This document shows positions 6,572 through 8,376 of a stretch of 8,376 bases of DNA, piece by piece. A program made the translations under genes and the position numbers. Source of the DNA: Chloroflexota bacterium (GTDB taxonomy: Bacteria; Chloroflexota; Dehalococcoidia; SHYB01; JACPQI01); contig JACPQI010000107.1 in NCBI GenBank assembly GCA_016190545.1, positions 1 through 8,376 of the forward strand. The letters run 5' to 3'. The notes under the pieces are model-generated. The model searched no databases and had not been told where the DNA came from. It was given only the letters and a program-made list of their open reading frames with translations. Each line of letters starts with the position of its first letter. The stretch's first letter is position 1.

Positions 6572-8050
6572 TTACTTGGGTAGCGGGGGTACCAGGCAAA
6601 GCACGGGGTCGGAGGCGTTGCCGGAGGCGTCCACCGCAAACACCGCAGCGTCACCGTTCCCGATGATGTGCGCAGCAATGGCATCGGAGTCGCCGCTGTT
6701 GCTGCCGCCAGTGCTGCCGATCTTCTTCGACTCTGGCGTTGCGTCCGGGGCTTCTGTGTACTTGATCTTGTCGCCGTTGGAGAACGGCCCGAAGACCGTG
6801 CCGCTGCCGGTATCCAGTACCCAGATGGTTGGGTTCGGGTCTAGATTATCCGTGGCGCGGAGCTCATAGTACCCGTCCTCGTTTTGCCCACCCTTCGAAC
6901 CGGGCAGCGTCGTAGAGCCCGCCGGCGGGACCGTGTTCCCATGCGGGTTCACCGTCTCCACGCAGTCGCACTCAGGAGCCAGGGTGTCAGGCACTGTGAT
7001 CCTGATCAACTCTCTCCCTATGGGTGCTCCCTCTTCCGGATAGTGATTGGCGATGAAGACGACTACAGCCGTCAGGGTCTGGCCCATGAGGCTGGCGTCG
7101 TTGTCCACAGAGACCGTCTCGCTGAACACTACCGTAGTGTTGCCAGCCACACCAAGATGCACTGTGGGGCTGAGCGATACGTTCAACCCTGGGTCTATTG
7201 AAGCAATCGTCCACCACACGTCCGTCGTGACCGCGGCCAAGCCGTTCAGGATGGCTTGGGCGATGTTCGCTCCATCGGAGCTCAGCGGCTGCACAGAGCC
7301 GCCTGTGGCCCCGGCCAAGGCGTCGAGCTCGCCGCCCGTGCCCGGAGCCTTGAGGCCGATAACCACGATGTTTTGAGCGTTGAGGGCCGCAATGGTAGCG
7401 GCTTGGTCATTGACGTGCGTTCCATCTGGATTGTGGAATGTCGCATCGGTGGTCACTACGAGGACGCGCTGTACGCCCGGTGTCGCGGCAAGGTCGCGCC
7501 AACCGCAGTTCCCTTGTTCACCCACAGTCGGGTCGACAAAGGCGCCTGGGCCGGCCGCCGCAACGATGGCATCGTACTGCGCCTCCGGGAAATCACCACC
7601 ACCTCCAGCAGTCAGCGCCGCTATGCCTGCCAACCAGGCTGCCTTGGTCGGGTCCATAGAACTCAGCAGCCGGTAGACATGGTCTCCCGCCGATCCGTAC
7701 GGGCTGACGGGGTAGTCCCGGAAGCCAGCCACGGCGAACTGGGCACCGGGGCTGGTACCTATTACAGTATCGTAAATGTCCGACGCTGTCGTGCCGCCTT
7801 GCAAGTTGCCGATATCGTCACCGAATGACCCCGTCTCATCTTCGAGGAGACAGATGTCCACCACCGGCGGAATGGCCGGCGTCGTCACTCTCTTCGTGAC
7901 CTCAATAGATCCGCCGACCGGGATGGTGGCCTCGACCAACGGCGGGTCGACCTCTGCGCTCGCCGGCAGGACCAGAGAGGTTGCCAGCAAGCCGGCCCCG
8001 AGCACTACCAATGCGCGCTTAATGCGGTTAAAAACCGTAGACCTTTTCAT
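6572..8050 (-). CDS. Secreted protein with an integrin-beta-like von Willebrand A (I-like) domain
   Basis: The 492-aa product starts with a Sec signal peptide (KR-rich start, hydrophobic stretch about 13-28, probable cleavage after ASA at 30-32). Residues about 63-273 are a von Willebrand A domain that resembles the integrin beta-subunit I-like domain rather than ordinary bacterial vWA proteins. The metal site reads D71-E-T73-G-S75, followed by D78-D79 as at the integrin adjacent site. D153-F-P-E156 in GGGGDFPEAQYDAI and T200-T-D202-A in VLVVTTDATFH match integrin DAPE and TTDA/STDA segments. GWRD before it matches integrin GWRN. A beta-rich segment (about 275-365) and a C-terminal domain (about 370-492, with DNLDPNP, DASGNASDPV and ending LCLVPPLPK) follow. 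No transmembrane anchor or sortase motif is visible. The ATG at 8050 is chosen over 8071 because AAGGAG (8059-8064) lies 8 nt upstream of it. Divalent-metal-dependent binding or adhesion is inferred; the ligand is unknown. Confidence 0.85.
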   Translation of the reverse strand: MKRSTVFNRIKRALVVLGAGLLATSLVLPASAEVDPPLVEATIPVGGSIEVTKRVTTPAIPPVVDICLLEDETGSFGDDIGNLQGGTTASDIYDTVIGTSPGAQFAVAGFRDYPVSPYGSAGDHVYRLLSSMDPTKAAWLAGIAALTAGGGGDFPEAQYDAIVAAAGPGAFVDPTVGEQGNCGWRDLAATPGVQRVLVVTTDATFHNPDGTHVNDQAATIAALNAQNIVVIGLKAPGTGGELDALAGATGGSVQPLSSDGANIAQAILNGLAAVTTDVWWTIASIDPGLNVSLSPTVHLGVAGNTTVVFSETVSVDNDASLMGQTLTAVVVFIANHYPEEGAPIGRELIRITVPDTLAPECDCVETVNPHGNTVPPAGSTTLPGSKGGQNEDGYYELRATDNLDPNPTIWVLDTGSGTVFGPFSNGDKIKYTEAPDATPESKKIGSTGGSNSGDSDAIAAHIIGNGDAAVFAVDASGNASDPVLCLVPPLPK

Positions 8051-8077
8051 GAAGGCATCTCCTTGCAGCATCCGCTT

Positions 8078-8111
8078 GTAAAATCACACGACGCCCACAG
8101 TGGAATCACAC
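8078..8111. repeat. Two 12-bp direct repeats 22 bp apart in the leader of the integrin-like gene
   Basis: GTAAAATCACAC (8078-8089) and GTGGAATCACAC (8100-8111) match at 10 of 12 positions. The 22-bp period is about two helical turns, as in paired protein-binding sites. No factor can be named. Confidence 0.45.
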
Positions 8112-8154
8112 ATCGAATCAACCTCTACACACACCGCTGCGCTCTCACCTCCTT
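8084..8154 (-). other. Possible leader peptide with a perfect Shine-Dalgarno sequence
   Basis: On the minus strand AAGGAGGTGA (8154-8145) is fully complementary to the 16S anti-Shine-Dalgarno tail, yet no long gene follows it. The nearest frame is GTG at 8134, coding 16 residues (MCVEVDSMCDSTVGVV) and stopping at 8084-8086, 33 bp before the integrin-like start. The 13-nt gap from GGAGG to the GTG is longer than ideal, so translation is uncertain. It could be a regulatory leader ORF or an accessory ribosome landing site. Confidence 0.3.
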
Positions 8155-8376
8155 TCCCTTGAATACACGGCCCTTCCCTATGCGCCTCTGTGGGCGGAAG
8201 ACAAGACGCTTGGGTGTCAAAAGTGTCAGCCGCCTCAGGCGCTCTGGAGATGGGCGCATTCGAGGCAACTCAATAGGCGCCGTGAACAGCGGCCCTGATC
8301 ATGAAAAAGAGGGACAAGCGACTACAGCCCGAGATGCAGGAAAAGCTACCCTGGCAAGCGCGAGGCATGGCTGGCC
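8155..8376. other. Right-hand edge with no supportable gene
   Basis: I see no tRNA, rRNA or convincing coding region here. GTGTCA is repeated 9 bp apart (8214-8219 and 8223-8228), the minus strand has a TTGACA (8215-8220) without a matching -10, and CGCCTCAGGCG (8231-8241) is a small palindrome. Two plus-strand frames stay open to the edge, from ATG 8180 and ATG 8301 (MKKRDKRLQPEMQEKLPW), but neither has a ribosome site. The promoter of the integrin-like gene probably lies in this stretch. Confidence 0.4.

Noticed and set aside
8180..8376. Open plus-strand frames running off the right edge (ATG 8180, ATG 8301)
   Set aside because: No ribosome site, no promoter and no recognisable protein; two overlapping frames are open at once, so neither can be favoured without sequence beyond the edge.

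Overview
The window looks like part of a GC-rich chromosome from a Chloroflexota-like bacterium, possibly Dehalococcoidia-like. This assignment is an inference from gene content, a lone 5S rRNA gene unlinked to 16S/23S, and the protein style; there is no 16S to settle it. Nothing suggests a mobile element, CRISPR array or prophage.

Layout, left to right. (1) 1-1895, minus strand: a two-gene unit in which a four-domain S1 RNA-binding protein (660-1853) is followed 9 bp later by clpC, whose N-terminal third is in the window (650 to beyond base 1). A good promoter lies so close to the S1 start that the mRNA may be almost leaderless. (2) 1896-2044: short gap with no gene seen. (3) 2045-2211, minus: an isolated 5S rRNA gene with its own promoter and a U-rich terminator. 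(4) 2257-3653, plus: a promoter back to back with the 5S promoter, a cobalamin riboswitch, an intrinsic terminator with a competing antiterminator, and a BtuF-like corrinoid-binding lipoprotein. No btuC or btuD follows within the window. (5) 3741-6411, plus: small inverted repeats and an extended -10 promoter, then complete mutS with mismatch-reading, ATPase and clamp-binding motifs. (6) 6412-6571: convergent gap with a perfect 14-bp hairpin. (7) 6572-8050, minus: a secreted protein whose von Willebrand A domain matches the beta-subunit I-like domain of animal integrins, including metal-site residues. (8) 8051-8376: its leader, with a perfect Shine-Dalgarno sequence over a tiny ORF, two 12-bp repeats spaced 22 bp, and no gene I can support up to the edge.

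The genes are mostly independent housekeeping or transport units: translation and protein quality control (S1, ClpC, 5S), B12 acquisition under riboswitch control, and DNA mismatch repair. The least ordinary item is the integrin-beta-like secreted protein; its function cannot be told from this sequence, but conserved metal ligands point to divalent-cation-dependent adhesion or ligand binding at or outside the cell surface.
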